Origin: Roseiarcus sp963748545
Lineage (GTDB): Bacteria; Pseudomonadota; Alphaproteobacteria; Rhizobiales; Beijerinckiaceae
Direction: 5' to 3'
Assembly: GCA_963748545.1 (NCBI GenBank)
Contig: CAVVJO010000014.1
Span: forward strand, 1-64,000
DNA: 64,000 nucleotides
How positions within the stretch are numbered: the stretch's first letter is position 1; every line of letters starts with the position of its first letter. Positions 9,624 through 18,941 of this stretch are shown piece by piece. Below the pieces are notes generated by a model. The model had not been told where the DNA came from, did no database searches, and was given only the letters and a program-made list of their open reading frames with translations. The position numbers were made by a program, and so were the translations under genes.

Positions 9624-11134
9624 CGCTCCTCGATCAGGGTTCGACCAACGGAAAAGTCGTTCGGACGGACGACGGCGAGCCAGGCGACGACGGCGAACGC
9701 AATGACCGCGGCCGGCAGTCCGACAAGGGGCGTCGATTTTCCCGCCCACGCGACGGCGAGCATCGCGGTCGTCGCGAGCAGGGGCGCGGCGATGTCGCCG
9801 GGCGCGATGCGGACGCCGGCGGCGTAGTGGAGGGCCGGAAGGCGGGCCACGCATTGCGCAAGCGTCGCGGCGAAGACGGCGATTCCGGCCCCGGACGGTC
9901 CCCACGTCGCGACGGCGAGCGGGAGCGCGGGAACCAGGACGGCCAGACCGATGGACAGGCAGAGCAGGTCGTACCGTTTCCGGTCACGCACCAGCAGCAC
10001 GGCGGCGGCGAGCTGGTTCACGCCGGTGGCGACCGCGGCGAACAGCAGGAACTGGAGCGGAATGGTGGCGCTGTCGTAACGGGCGCCGAACACGCGGGCG
10101 AGCAGCGGGGCCGCGAACGCGGAGCCGGCGACCGCGCAAAACAGGCCGATCAGCAGGCCGTAGCGCAGCAGCAGGCCGACAAACGCGTCAAGCTCGCCGT
10201 CGGGACGGCCGCCGCCCGACCGGTTCACGCGCGCAAGCACCGGCAAGAGCACCGTCGCCAGGATCGAGGGCGCCATCAGAACGAGGTCATAGCAGCGCGC
10301 CGCGACCGCGTAGGGCGCCATCGCGTCCGGCGACACCGTCCAGGACAGGTAGCCGACGTCGAGGCGGCCGAAGAGGGCGGCGATGACCAGCACCGGAAGC
10401 AGGACGGGAATCTCGCGAAAATAATTGACCAGAATGGATGCCTTGCAGAGCGAAAGATTCCAGATCGCCCGGCACTTTTCGTCGGTAAGATATAGTAAAA
10501 ATGCTCCGATCCGAAGCAGGATGAATGCGACGAAGACCGCCTTGACGTCGAATCCGAGCACGATCAGACTTGCGAAAATGACGACCCGTCCAATGTTTTC
10601 GGCGATATTGACCACCGCGACGAGCTGAAGACGCTCCCACCCGGTCAGGGCCATCTCCATCACGAGGATGCCGGCCGTCGGCAGAAGCGAGATCGCGACC
10701 AGTTGCGTCAACGGGCGAAGATCGGCGGGATAGGCCCGACTGACGCCGAGCGCCAGGACCGCCGCGATCGCCAGGGCGACCGTCACGCTGAGGGCGGCCG
10801 CGGTCGGCAGGTCGGCGCGCCTGCTGTCGGCGTCCGGCCTCGCCGTGTCGGTCGCCGCGTCGCGCGCGACCAGGAAATGCAATCCGAGCAGCGGCGTCTG
10901 CTGCAGCAGCTGAAACAGGTTGAACGCCGCGAGATAGGCGCCGAATTCGGCCGGCGGCCACGCCCGGGCCATGAGGCTGAGCAGGGCGAAGCCGAGGACC
11001 GCGGAGCCGATCCGCAGCGCGGCGCCGGAACCGAAATTCCGGAGAAGCCTGTTTCGTCCGGTCAACGCGGCCGCCCCCGGGCGCTCCGTCGCAGCCGCTC
11101 GAGCGCGCGGTCTCCTGCGCCCGACGGCGCCCAA
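9620..11134 (-). CDS. Oligosaccharide flippase family protein (Wzx-like)
   Basis: A polytopic inner-membrane protein of the MATE/PST superfamily (about 500 residues, a dozen hydrophobic segments). The start of the family domain is visible as NRLLRNFGSGAALRIGSAVL, with later helices such as TAGILVMEMALTGWERLQL and YGLLIGLFCAVAGSAFAAPL. It is expected to flip undecaprenyl-linked oligosaccharide across the membrane. The frame is open to 11134, where the initiator would be TTG; another TTG at 11065 just before TGRNRLLRN is an alternative. Unlike its neighbours it has no frameshift. It is co-oriented with and overlaps the acetyltransferase at its 3' end. Confidence 0.85.
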   Translation of the reverse strand: MGAVGRRRPRARAAATERPGAAALTGRNRLLRNFGSGAALRIGSAVLGFALLSLMARAWPPAEFGAYLAAFNLFQLLQQTPLLGLHFLVARDAATDTARPDADSRRADLPTAAALSVTVALAIAAVLALGVSRAYPADLRPLTQLVAISLLPTAGILVMEMALTGWERLQLVAVVNIAENIGRVVIFASLIVLGFDVKAVFVAFILLRIGAFLLYLTDEKCRAIWNLSLCKASILVNYFREIPVLLPVLVIAALFGRLDVGYLSWTVSPDAMAPYAVAARCYDLVLMAPSILATVLLPVLARVNRSGGGRPDGELDAFVGLLLRYGLLIGLFCAVAGSAFAAPLLARVFGARYDSATIPLQFLLFAAVATGVNQLAAAVLLVRDRKRYDLLCLSIGLAVLVPALPLAVATWGPSGAGIAVFAATLAQCVARLPALHYAAGVRIAPGDIAAPLLATTAMLAVAWAGKSTPLVGLPAAVIAFAVVAWLAVVRPNDFSVGRTLIEER

Positions 11135-11332
11135 GATTTACGATGAGGACGCAGACCATCGCGGCGCAATCTGAAAGGTTGACATTGGATCCTTACCCGA
11201 TAAAATTTGGCAAAGATACCAGAACAGCGCGCTATAGATTGCATGTGTGAGAAATAAATTAGACTTTAAATACTGACTCTGACGCCGCCTCTGACCCATG
11301 TGTTCGGGCATCAAGACATACGGAGAGACAAG
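11135..11332. promoter_or_regulatory. Divergent promoter region, flippase / carrier protein
   Basis: A 198-base gap between two divergent genes. Bases 11160-11290 are AT-rich in an otherwise GC-rich background, with runs such as GAGAAATAAATTAGACTTTA. This is the natural place for promoters of both the leftward flippase-acetyltransferase unit and the rightward carrier protein. No operator could be identified. Confidence 0.4.
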
Positions 11333-11572
11333 GTGACCACCAGAGACATCGTTCTGACGGAAATTCAGCGCGTCGCCGCCAATCAGAACGTGACGCTCGC
11401 TCCGCTGACGGATGACTTGCCGCTGGCCGCGTCGGGTCTCGACTTCCTGTGCTTCGCCATGCTGATCGCGCATCTCGAGGACCTGACCGGACTGGACCCT
11501 CTCGGCGAGACGGCGACCTTTCCAAGAACGATCGGGGAGTTCGTCGCGCTCTACGAACAGGTCGTCGTCTGA
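11333..11572 (+). CDS. Stand-alone acyl/peptidyl carrier protein lacking the phosphopantetheine Ser
   Basis: A 79-residue four-helix carrier protein, GTG start at 11333 behind GGAGAG. The helix II region reads LPLAASGLDFLCFAMLIAHL. In this family the attachment site is GLDSL, so the phosphopantetheine serine is replaced by Phe (codon TTC at about 11443-11445; one C-to-T change from TCC). As written, the protein could not carry a 4'-phosphopantetheine arm. Either the base is wrong or the carrier is dead. It converges with the adenylation enzyme, and the pair would be expected to activate and hold an amino or hydroxy acid for decorating the polysaccharide. Confidence 0.8.
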   Translation: MTTRDIVLTEIQRVAANQNVTLAPLTDDLPLAASGLDFLCFAMLIAHLEDLTGLDPLGETATFPRTIGEFVALYEQVVV

Positions 11573-11631
11573 GGCTGCGGACCCGGCGCCGGCGCCCGAG
11601 ACGGCGCCGCCCGGCGGAGACCCTCCCGCCA

Positions 11632-13190
11632 TCACCGCACTCCGACCGTGGACGCCGGTGCGGCCAGGGAGCCCCCGGCCTGGTCGAGGCTCCTCGCCAG
11701 CGCGCCCCGGTCGATCTTGCCGTTCGCGTTGAGGGGGATGGCGTCGACGTCCACGACGCGTCTCGGCGCCATGTAGCTCGGCAAGAGCGCCCGGCACGCG
11801 GCCAGGATCTCGGCCTCCGTCCGGGACGAGCCGGACACGAAGGCGACCAGACCCTCAGCCGACCCATCGGAGCGGACGGGCCAGGCCACCGACGCGACGG
11901 TCTCGCAGCCGGCGGCCTCGCGCAGCCCCGCCTCGACATCCAGCAGTTCGACGCGATAGCCGTTGATCTTGACCTGATGGTCGCGACGTCCCTGAAAGAT
12001 CAGTCCATGCCTCGGGTCGGACAGGACCAGGTCGCCGGTGCGATACCACCGGCGATGGCGATGGCCAGGCAGGCTCGCATCGACGAACCGCCTTGCGGTT
12101 TCGGCGGCGTCGTTGACGTAGCCGCGCGCGATCTGCTCCCCCCCGAGCCAGAGTTCTCCCGTTTGACCGGCCGCCGCCGGCGCGCCGGCTTCGTCCACCG
12201 CGACCGCGGCGGATCCCGGCAGGGGTTGGCCGATGGGAACGGTGGCGAGGCTCTCGTGCGCGGCGGGGTCGAACTCGCAGGCGGTGACGGCGATCGTCGC
12301 CTCGGTCGGCCCGTAGAGATTGAGGATCCTGGAATTCGGGGCGACCGCCGCCCAGAGCCGGGCCGCGCTGGTCGGCAGCGCCTCCCCGCAGAACAGGCTC
12401 AGCCTCAGGGACGGCAGGGAGCCTGGCGCGATCTTCCTCTGCTTCGCCACCGCGACCACCGAGGGGACGGAGAACCAGCATTCGAGCGCGTGGCGGCGCG
12501 CAAAGCCGGCGGGATCGAGCATCTCCTCGTCGCTGACGGCGTAGAGGCACCCGCCGCCGAGCCATGTGCGGAACATGTCGTGCACGGAGAGGTCGAAGGA
12601 CAGTTCGAACAGATGCGAGCAGCGCGCGCCCGGCTCGAAGGGCGCCGTCCGCTCGACGGCCTGGAGATAGGCCAAGAGATTGGCGCGCGTGACCGCCACG
12701 CCCTTGGGCTCGCCGGTCGTTCCCGAGGTGAACATGACATAGGCGTCGCGGCCGTCGTCGACGGCGCCGGGGTCGCGCGCGCTCGCCGCCGCCTCCGGCT
12801 GCAGCGGCGGGAGCGCCACAGGCGCGGCGCCGGCGCCCATGAGCGCTTCGGTCGAGGTCGCCGCGTCTCGCGGCGCTCCTGGCGTCGGCGACCAGGGCCC
12901 CGCACCGGGCGGCCGTCGCCATCGTCAGCTGCCGTCCGAGCGGAACCTTCATGTTGAGCGGCACGTAGGCGCGCCCCACGAGAACCGACCCGAGGATCCC
13001 GACATAGGCCTCCGGAGAGCGCTGGGCGAGGATCCCGACGGTCTGGTCGGGCCCGAGCGGCGCGAGCGCCCTGGCGAAGGCCGCCGCCGCGCTCCACAGT
13101 TCGGCGTAGGTCATCGTGTTGCCCGCGATCCAGAGCGCCGGCCGACGCGGGGCGATGCTCCTCGAAGGCGTCCGCGAGACGCCGTTGCAG
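11632..13190 (-). CDS. Amino-acid adenylation (AMP-binding) enzyme, 5' end missing
   Basis: ANL-superfamily adenylation domain. Core motifs: MTYAELWSAAAAFARALAPL, VFTSGTTGEPKG-type P-loop (VMFTSGTTGEPKGVAVTRAN), NLYGPTEATIAVTACEF, WYRTGDLVLSDPRHGLIFQG and the C-terminal catalytic Lys in NANGKIDRGAL. Two shifts are seen, near 12850 and 13150. Upstream of MTYAELW the sequence still reads like a family N-terminus (QRRLADAFEEH), but no start codon follows before lpxB begins on the other strand. The gene is therefore cut at its 5' end near 13190. It converges with the carrier protein, its likely partner. Confidence 0.8.
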
Positions 13191-13223
13191 CGGGTCTGTT
13201 CGATCACCGGATTTGCGGCGTGA
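13187..13223 (+). pseudogene. Possible last codons of lpxI
   Basis: Directly ahead of lpxB the + strand reads AAGLF and, after dropping one base at 13202, ITGFAA and a TGA at 13221-13223 that overlaps the lpxB GTG. AGLF near the end is typical of LpxI (UDP-2,3-diacylglucosamine pyrophosphatase), which normally precedes lpxB in alphaproteobacteria with such an overlap. Everything upstream that should be lpxI is instead the opposite-strand adenylation gene. The stretch is too short for certainty. Confidence 0.35.
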
Positions 13224-14452
13224 CCCTCGAGCGGGATCGACCGCTGCGCATCGCTCTTGTCGCTGGCGAACATTCCGGCGACCAGCTCGGTTTCAAGCTG
13301 ATGCGGGCGCTCCGCGAAGCCAACCCCGCGGGCATCGCGTTTACCGGCATCGGCGGCGAGGCGATGGAAGCCGAAAGCCTGAAAGCCCTGTTTCCGATCG
13401 GCGACATCGCCGTCATGGGGCTCTTGCCGGTGGTCGCCCGCCTGCCGACGCTCGTCAAGCGCATCATTCAGACGGCCGAAGCGATCATTGCGGAACGGCC
13501 GGACGCGCTCGTCGTCATCGACAGCCCCGACTTTACCCACCGCGTCGCGCGAAAGGTGCGCAAGGCGCTGCCCGACCTGCCGATCATCGACTACATGAGT
13601 CCCACCGTCTGGGCCTGGCGGCCCGGCCGCGCCAAGGCGATGCTGCCCTATGTCGATTGCGTGCTCGGCCTCCTGCCCTTCGAGCCGGACGCCTATGTGC
13701 GGCTCGGAGGCCCGCGCTGCGTCTATGTCGGGCACCCGCTGATCGAGCGGCTTGATGAACTCAGGCCCAACGAGGACGAGGCGCGACGACGCAACGCCGA
13801 ACCGCCCGTGCTGGTGGTGCTTCCGGGCTCGCGCCGCTCGGAGATCCGCCGGCTGATGGCCGATTTCGGCGCCGCGCTGGGCGCGCTGCAAGCGGAGATT
13901 GGGCCGTTCACAGCCATCCTTCCGACCCTGCCGCATATCGAGGAGGAGGTGCGCGCGCGCGCCGCGCTGTGGCCTGTCGCGCCGCGGATCGTGCTCGGCG
14001 AGCAGGCGAAATTCGAGGCCTTCCGCACCGCGCGCGCGGCGCTCGCCGCCTCCGGCACGGTGACGCTCGAGCTTGCGCTCTCCGGCGTGCCGCTGGTCGG
14101 CGCCTACAAGGTCGGGATTGTCGAGGAGCAGCTGAAGTTCTTGATCAAGGTCCCATCGATCCTGCTGCCGAACCTGATCCTCGCCGACCGGACGATTCCC
14201 GAAAAGCTACAGCGCGCCTGCACGCCGACAGCGCTTGCGGTCGATCTCGCAGCGATCCTCCGCGACGGCCCCGAGCGCGAGGCCCAAATCGAGGGGCTTG
14301 CGCGGCTCGATGCGGCTATGCGCCTGTCCGACGCCGGGGCGCCGAGCGCGCACGCAGCGCGGGCGGTCATGGAGACGATGGCCGCGCGGCGCGGCTTGTC
14401 GCCGGCGCAAGCGCCAGAGAACCGGAAAGAGATTTCCTCCGCCCATCAATGA
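13220..14452 (+). CDS. lpxB: Lipid-A-disaccharide synthase
   Basis: A GT19 enzyme of 410 residues, normal family length, that condenses UDP-2,3-diacylglucosamine with lipid X to make the lipid A disaccharide at the inner membrane. Motifs: LRIALVAGEHSGDQLGFKLM at the N-terminus, GIGGEAMEAESLKALFPIGD, IDSPDFTHRVARKVRKALPD, YMSPTVWAWRPGRAKAMLPY, VLPGSRRSEIRRL and the C-terminal ASGTVTLELALSGVPLVGAY. It starts at a GTG that overlaps a TGA that may end lpxI. The stop overlaps the next ATG. The usual upstream genes (fabZ, lpxA, lpxI) are absent here. Confidence 0.97.
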   Translation: MTLERDRPLRIALVAGEHSGDQLGFKLMRALREANPAGIAFTGIGGEAMEAESLKALFPIGDIAVMGLLPVVARLPTLVKRIIQTAEAIIAERPDALVVIDSPDFTHRVARKVRKALPDLPIIDYMSPTVWAWRPGRAKAMLPYVDCVLGLLPFEPDAYVRLGGPRCVYVGHPLIERLDELRPNEDEARRRNAEPPVLVVLPGSRRSEIRRLMADFGAALGALQAEIGPFTAILPTLPHIEEEVRARAALWPVAPRIVLGEQAKFEAFRTARAALAASGTVTLELALSGVPLVGAYKVGIVEEQLKFLIKVPSILLPNLILADRTIPEKLQRACTPTALAVDLAAILRDGPEREAQIEGLARLDAAMRLSDAGAPSAHAARAVMETMAARRGLSPAQAPENRKEISSAHQ

Positions 14453-15009
14453 TCGCTCAGATGCCAGACTTCGTCATCAAAACCCCCCGCCTCATTCTTC
14501 GACCCTGGCGGGAGGAGGACTTCGCGCCCTACGCTGCGCTGAACGCCGATCCGGAAGTGCGTCGCTACTGGCCGGCGACGCTCAGCCGCGAAGACAGCGA
14601 CGCTCAGGCGGCGACGTTCCAGAAGCACATCGAACAGCACGGTTTCGGCTTCTGGGCCGCGGAGGTTCCTGGCGTGTCGCGCTTCATCGGCTTCGTCGGC
14701 TTGCTGCACATCGGAACGGAAGTGCCGTTTGGGCCGGCGGTCGAGGCCGGGTGGCGTCTGGCGCGCAACTATTGGGGCTACGGCTACGCGACCGAGGGCG
14801 CGCGCGCCGCGCTCGCCGACGGATTTGGGAGGCTCGATCTGGCGGAAATCGTCGCTTACGCCGTTGCCGTCAATGCGCCGTCGCGGCGTGTCATGGAGCG
14901 GATCGGCATGACGCACGATCCCGCCGACGACTTCGAGCGCGAGCATCGCAGGCCAGACGATCCTCTCCGTCGCTACGTCGTCTACCGCAAGAAGCGGGGC
15001 GAGCCGTAA
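14449..15009 (+). CDS. GNAT family N-acetyltransferase (RimJ/RimL-like)
   Basis: A 186-residue acetyltransferase in ATGA overlap with lpxB. It opens KTPRLILRPWREEDFAPYAA, typical of the Acetyltransf_3 (RimJ/RimL) subgroup, and has the acetyl-CoA-binding region LARNYWGYGYATEGARAALA followed by VNAPSRRVMERIGM. Such proteins acetylate alpha-amino groups of ribosomal proteins, or small amines or antibiotics; the substrate cannot be predicted. Linkage to lpxB is probably co-transcription only. The frame is intact. Confidence 0.88.
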   Translation: MIAQMPDFVIKTPRLILRPWREEDFAPYAALNADPEVRRYWPATLSREDSDAQAATFQKHIEQHGFGFWAAEVPGVSRFIGFVGLLHIGTEVPFGPAVEAGWRLARNYWGYGYATEGARAALADGFGRLDLAEIVAYAVAVNAPSRRVMERIGMTHDPADDFEREHRRPDDPLRRYVVYRKKRGEP

Positions 15010-15019
15010 GCCTCGCCGG

Positions 15020-16351
15020 TCAGGCGAACGCTTCGCCGCCGCCTTATGCCTGGCGATCAGCGCCTCGAGGTCGACGCCCTCGGGCCGCCCGTCGATGACC
15101 CGCCACCGGCCCGCGACCATGACGCGGTCGGCGGCGTGGGCGCCGCAGAGGACGAGCGCGGCGATCGGATCCTGCGCGCCCGAGAAGCGCGGCTCGTCGA
15201 GGCGATAGAGCGCGAGATCGGCTTGCAGGCCCGCGCCGATCCGGCCGATGTCGGCGCGGCCGAGGCAGTGGGCGCCGCCCTCGGTCGCCCAGCGCAGCGC
15301 GTCATACGGGCCGATCGCCGCGTGGCCGTACCGGGCGCGTTGCAGCATCAGCGCGTGGCGCGCCTCCTCCATGACGTTCGAGGAATTGTTCGAGGCCGAG
15401 CCGTCGACGCCGAGGCTGACGGGACGCCCGCCGCTTCGAGTTCCCGTGTCGGGCAGATCCCGACGCCGAAAGCCATGTCCGAGGAGGGCCAAGATGAGAG
15501 ACGCCGACCCCCGCGCGCCCGAGCCGCTCAATCTCATCGGCGTTGAAATGGACGCCGTGCGCGACCCAGGTCCGGGGAGAAAGCCAGCCGGCGTCCTGCA
15601 AAAGATCGACTGAGCGCTTGCCGAAGGCCTGCATCGCATAGGCGTCTTCGTCCGGCGACTGGCAGAGGTGGCAATGCAGGCGCGCGTCGTGCGCTTCGGC
15701 GAGCGCGGCGGATTCCGACAACACGCGCAAGGGCGTGGCCAGCGGCGAGCAGGGCGCGAGCGCGACTTGCACCAACGCGCCGGGCTTTGGATCGTGGTAG
15801 CGTGAAGCACGCGCTCGCTGTCCCTGAGGATCTCATCCGAGCTTTGCACGATCGAGTCCGGCTGAAGGCCGCCGTCCTTCTCGGAGATGCCCATTGAGCC
15901 GCGCGTGACCGTCATCCGCAAGCCGATCGCCTTGGGCCTCCTCGACCTCGATGTCGATCGCGTGCTCGAGACCCCGCGGGAACAGATTGTGATGGTCGGC
16001 CGACGTCGTGCAGCCCGACAACAGGAGCTCGACCAGCGCCATGCGGACCGCGAGGCCCATCGCTTCGGGCGTCATCCGGTCCCATATCCGCTCCATCGCC
16101 ACGAGCCAGGGGATCAGGTCCTTGCCTTCGCCCGCGGGGTGAGCGCGGGTGAGCGTCTGATAGAAATGATGATGCGTATTGACGAGGCCCGGCAGCACGA
16201 CATGGCGGGAGGCGTCGAACGTCAGCCCGCATGGCGCGGCCGGAGAGCGTCCGCGCGGGATGCATTCGACGATCTCGTCGCCGTCGACGACGACTTCGCG
16301 CTCGGCGTCGGGCGCGAGAATTGCGAGCGGGTCCTTGATCCAGATGCGCAT
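15020..16351 (-). CDS. 8-oxoguanine deaminase (amidohydrolase family), frameshifted
   Basis: A TRZ/ATZ-type metal-dependent amidohydrolase. The sequence follows the 8-oxoguanine deaminase subgroup (for example Pseudomonas PA0142): MRIWIKDPLAILAPDAEREV, metal motif GLVNTHHHFYQTLTRAHPAG, LLSGCTTSADHHNLFPRGLE, second His region DARLHCHLCQSPDEDAYAMQ, TWVAHGVHFNADEIERLG, and the Asp motif SLGVDGSASNNSSNVMEEAR. It deaminates 8-oxoguanine to urate. Shifts are needed near 15890, 15790, 15490, 15420 and 15040. The ATG at 16351 is clear. The end at TGA 15020-15022 assumes the last shift. It is divergent from an ABC importer. Confidence 0.85.
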
Positions 16352-16578
16352 GCGGAAACTCCGTTTTGACCGATGTCCGGCCGATAGGCCTCAGGAACAC
16401 GGCTTCGTGAACTTTCGAATCGACGGGAGCGAATCGCATTCGTATGGTACCCCCTCGAAGGGGGCTCGCAGAGGCGCTGCTCGCGGACGTCGCGGGCGGG
16501 GGTCGAAGCCTCTCCAAAGATGGGAGGCATCGCATGCGTTTCGGCGCCTTCCGGAGCGAAACGAAGGAGAATTGTCGG

Positions 16579-17580
16579 ATGCGCGTTGCGATCATCGCGG
16601 GCTTGCTTGCGACTTTGGGCCTCGCCGGGCCGGCCCTGGCGCTCGACAAGGTGACGTTCGGGACCAACTGGCTCGCCGATCCGGAAGCGGGCGGCTACTT
16701 TCAGGCGTTGGTCGACGGCACCTACGAGAAATTCGGTCTCGACGTCACCATCCTGCAGGGAGGCCCGAGCGCCAACGGCGGCATGCTGCTCATCGCAGGA
16801 AAGATCGAGTTCTTCATGGGCGGAGACATGATCGGCGACTTCCTGAACGTGCAGAACAACATTCCGACCGTCACCGTCGCCGCCGACTTCCAGAAGAATC
16901 CGCAGTGCTTCATGTCGCATCCCGGCGTCGGGCTCGACAAGTGGGAAGACCTGCCGAACGCCAGTCCGGCCTTCGTCAGCGCCGGCGCGATCAACACCTT
17001 CTGGGCCTGGATGCGCATCGCCTTCGGGTTCAAGGACGACAACATCAAGCCCTACAACTTCAACTCGGCGCCCTTCATCGTCGACAAGCACTCGATCCAG
17101 CAGGGCTACGCCACCTCCGAGCCGTTCGAAGTGGAGCGCCAGGGCGGGTTCAAGCCCAACGTCTTCCTGCTCGCCGACCACGGCTACGACACCTATTCGA
17201 CCCAGATCATGACGCGCCGGGAGATCGTCGAGAAGAACCCGGATATGGTGCAGCGCTTCGTCAGCGCTTCCGCTATCGGCTGGTATCATTACCTCTACGG
17301 CGACAATTCCAAGGCGAACGCCGAAATCAAGAAGCAGAATCCCGAGCTGACCGATGAGGGGATCGCCTTCTCGATCGCCAAGCTGAAGGAATACGGCATC
17401 GTCGATTCCGGCGACACGCTGACCAAAGGCATCGGGGCGATGACCGACGAGCGCTGGAAGGACTTTTACGACAAGATGGTGAAGGCCGGCGTGGTGAAGG
17501 AGGGTCTCGACATCAAGCAGGCCTATACCCTTCAATTCGTCAACAAGGGCGTCGGCCTCGATCTCCGGCCGAAGAACTAG
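16579..17580 (+). CDS. ABC transporter substrate-binding protein, NMT1/THI5-like
   Basis: A periplasmic binding protein of 333 residues. It has a Sec signal peptide (MRVAIIAGLLATLGLAGPAL, cleavage after ALA), then the NMT1/THI5 opening KVTFGTNWLADPEAGGYFQA and ILQGGPSANGGMLLIAGKIE. The start ATG at 16579 follows AAGGAG. The family binds pyrimidine or thiamine precursors, riboflavin, sulfonates or related small molecules. Given the adjacent divergent 8-oxoguanine deaminase, a purine- or pyrimidine-like ligand is plausible but inferred. The matching ATPase and permease lie at 19.26-20.87 kb, separated by two leftward genes. Confidence 0.88.
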   Translation: MRVAIIAGLLATLGLAGPALALDKVTFGTNWLADPEAGGYFQALVDGTYEKFGLDVTILQGGPSANGGMLLIAGKIEFFMGGDMIGDFLNVQNNIPTVTVAADFQKNPQCFMSHPGVGLDKWEDLPNASPAFVSAGAINTFWAWMRIAFGFKDDNIKPYNFNSAPFIVDKHSIQQGYATSEPFEVERQGGFKPNVFLLADHGYDTYSTQIMTRREIVEKNPDMVQRFVSASAIGWYHYLYGDNSKANAEIKKQNPELTDEGIAFSIAKLKEYGIVDSGDTLTKGIGAMTDERWKDFYDKMVKAGVVKEGLDIKQAYTLQFVNKGVGLDLRPKN

Positions 17581-17634
17581 GAGTTCAAACCGGACGCCGG
17601 ATCTCTGCGCCTGGCGCGAGCGGCTATGCGGCGG

Positions 17635-18168
17635 CTACTTCTGCGCCGCCGGGAGCGCGTTGTAGACCGGAGGCGGCAGCACCGTCGAGACCGCGATCGG
17701 AACGGTGTCGGTCGACTTGTAGGACACGATCGCGTTGTGGACGGGCGGCAGGCTTTGAAGGAAGGCCGCGATGGCCTTGGCGTCGTCGTCGGTGAGATGC
17801 GCGAACGAAGCGTAGGGCATCACGCCGCTGAGCTGGCTCCCGTCCGGACGCTTGCCGGCGGTGATGGCGATGACAATCTGTTCGGCGGTCCATTTGCCGA
17901 GGCCGGTGTCCGCGTCCGGCGTGAGATTGTTGCCGACGAACACCCCTTGGCCGGGGATCGAGAAGCCCACGTCCGATCCGGCGAGATAGCGCTTCATGTC
18001 GGGGCTGCCGAGAAGGGCGCCCGGCGTATGGCAATCGGAACATCCGGCAATCGTGACGAGATACTTGCCGCGCGCGATCTGCGCGTCGTCGGCGAGCGCA
18101 GGAGCGGCGAGCCCGCAGAGGGCGGCCGCAATTGTCACAATGGCCTTGCGGCCCCAAATCGAAACCAT
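17635..18168 (-). CDS. Class I cytochrome c, periplasmic
   Basis: The ATG at 18168 follows GGAGG. A signal peptide (KAIVTIAAALCGLAAPALA) leads to the mature protein with a single haem site CSDCH in LVTIAGCSDCHTPGALLGSP. The probable axial Met is in the GVMPYASFAHLTDDDAKAIA segment that is standard in these proteins. At 177 residues with one haem, it resembles the cytochrome c subunits of periplasmic dehydrogenases, but no dehydrogenase partner is adjacent. It lies 26 bases downstream of the methyltransferase gene and is probably co-transcribed. Confidence 0.88.
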   Translation of the reverse strand: MVSIWGRKAIVTIAAALCGLAAPALADDAQIARGKYLVTIAGCSDCHTPGALLGSPDMKRYLAGSDVGFSIPGQGVFVGNNLTPDADTGLGKWTAEQIVIAITAGKRPDGSQLSGVMPYASFAHLTDDDAKAIAAFLQSLPPVHNAIVSYKSTDTVPIAVSTVLPPPVYNALPAAQK

Positions 18169-18194
18169 TTTTGGCCTCCCTCTTTCGGTTGACG

Positions 18195-18941
18195 TCAACC
18201 GCCGCCGCCGGCGATCGGAATGCCTCTCAAATGGTCCGGTACGCTCCAACTCTGGGTCGGGTCCGGCTTGTGGCCGACCGGCGCGACGTCGCCGCGCCAG
18301 GCGACCCCGATCATCTGCGCCGTCTGATACGCCATGACGCGCCAGCCGGATTGCTCGAACGCGCGCAACCCGTTCGCCACATGCGGCGAGATCAGATCAT
18401 GGAAAAGGACCATCGCGGTCGGCTCCAGGAAGGGCTCGCAGGCGCGCGCGTCGCGCGCCGGCGCATCGCCGTCGTGGTCGCCGTCGATAAAAGCGAACGA
18501 CCAGCGCACCCCGGACTGACCGAGGCGGACGACTGCCTCCGGACTCTTGTCCGCGACGAGAATCGCCCGATCGGCGCCGCCGGCGCCTTCGACCACGGCT
18601 GAAAACTCTGCCCGCCATTCGGGGTCGGCGAGCAGCGGTTCGACGACGTGCAGGGCGCCGAGGCCCGCGGTGAGGAGATGGGCCGTCGACCAGCCGCGCC
18701 AGGCGCCGATCTCGAGCCCCGCCCGTCCGGCGAAGAGGCGCGCGTTGGCGGTGAGGATCGACGCCTCGTCCCGGTTGATGAACCCGACGATCGGATTGCG
18801 CCGGTCGGCCCGATACGGGTGATCGACGTCCCGGCGAAGCCACGGCCAGGTCGTCACGCTCCGGTCGAATTCCGCCATATTGGGAAATAGCCGATCCAGA
18901 TTCGGGATTCGTAGCGTGTCGTCGACGTAATCTTTGGCCAT
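18195..18941 (-). CDS. Class I SAM-dependent methyltransferase
   Basis: A 248-residue protein with a Methyltransf_24-type fold: the SAM-binding GLEIGAWRGWSTAHLLTAGL, the acidic end of the second strand in HVVEPLLADPEW, and the VRWSFAFIDGDHDGDA motif, followed by MVLFHDLISPHVANGLRAFE. Proteins with the IDGDH motif often methylate sugars or small hydroxylated substrates. No substrate can be assigned from context. It starts at ATG 18941 and is followed closely by cytochrome c in the same direction. Confidence 0.85.
   Translation of the reverse strand: MAKDYVDDTLRIPNLDRLFPNMAEFDRSVTTWPWLRRDVDHPYRADRRNPIVGFINRDEASILTANARLFAGRAGLEIGAWRGWSTAHLLTAGLGALHVVEPLLADPEWRAEFSAVVEGAGGADRAILVADKSPEAVVRLGQSGVRWSFAFIDGDHDGDAPARDARACEPFLEPTAMVLFHDLISPHVANGLRAFEQSGWRVMAYQTAQMIGVAWRGDVAPVGHKPDPTQSWSVPDHLRGIPIAGGGG

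Noticed and set aside
11449..12957. 502-codon rightward open frame over the adenylation gene
   Set aside because: The opposite strand carries clear ANL motifs; the forward frame is a third-position-GC shadow.
12839..13219. Long N-terminal extension of lpxB in the same open frame
   Set aside because: The translation is Arg/Pro-rich shadow of the opposite-strand adenylation gene; LpxB similarity begins exactly at the GTG at 13220 and gives normal length.
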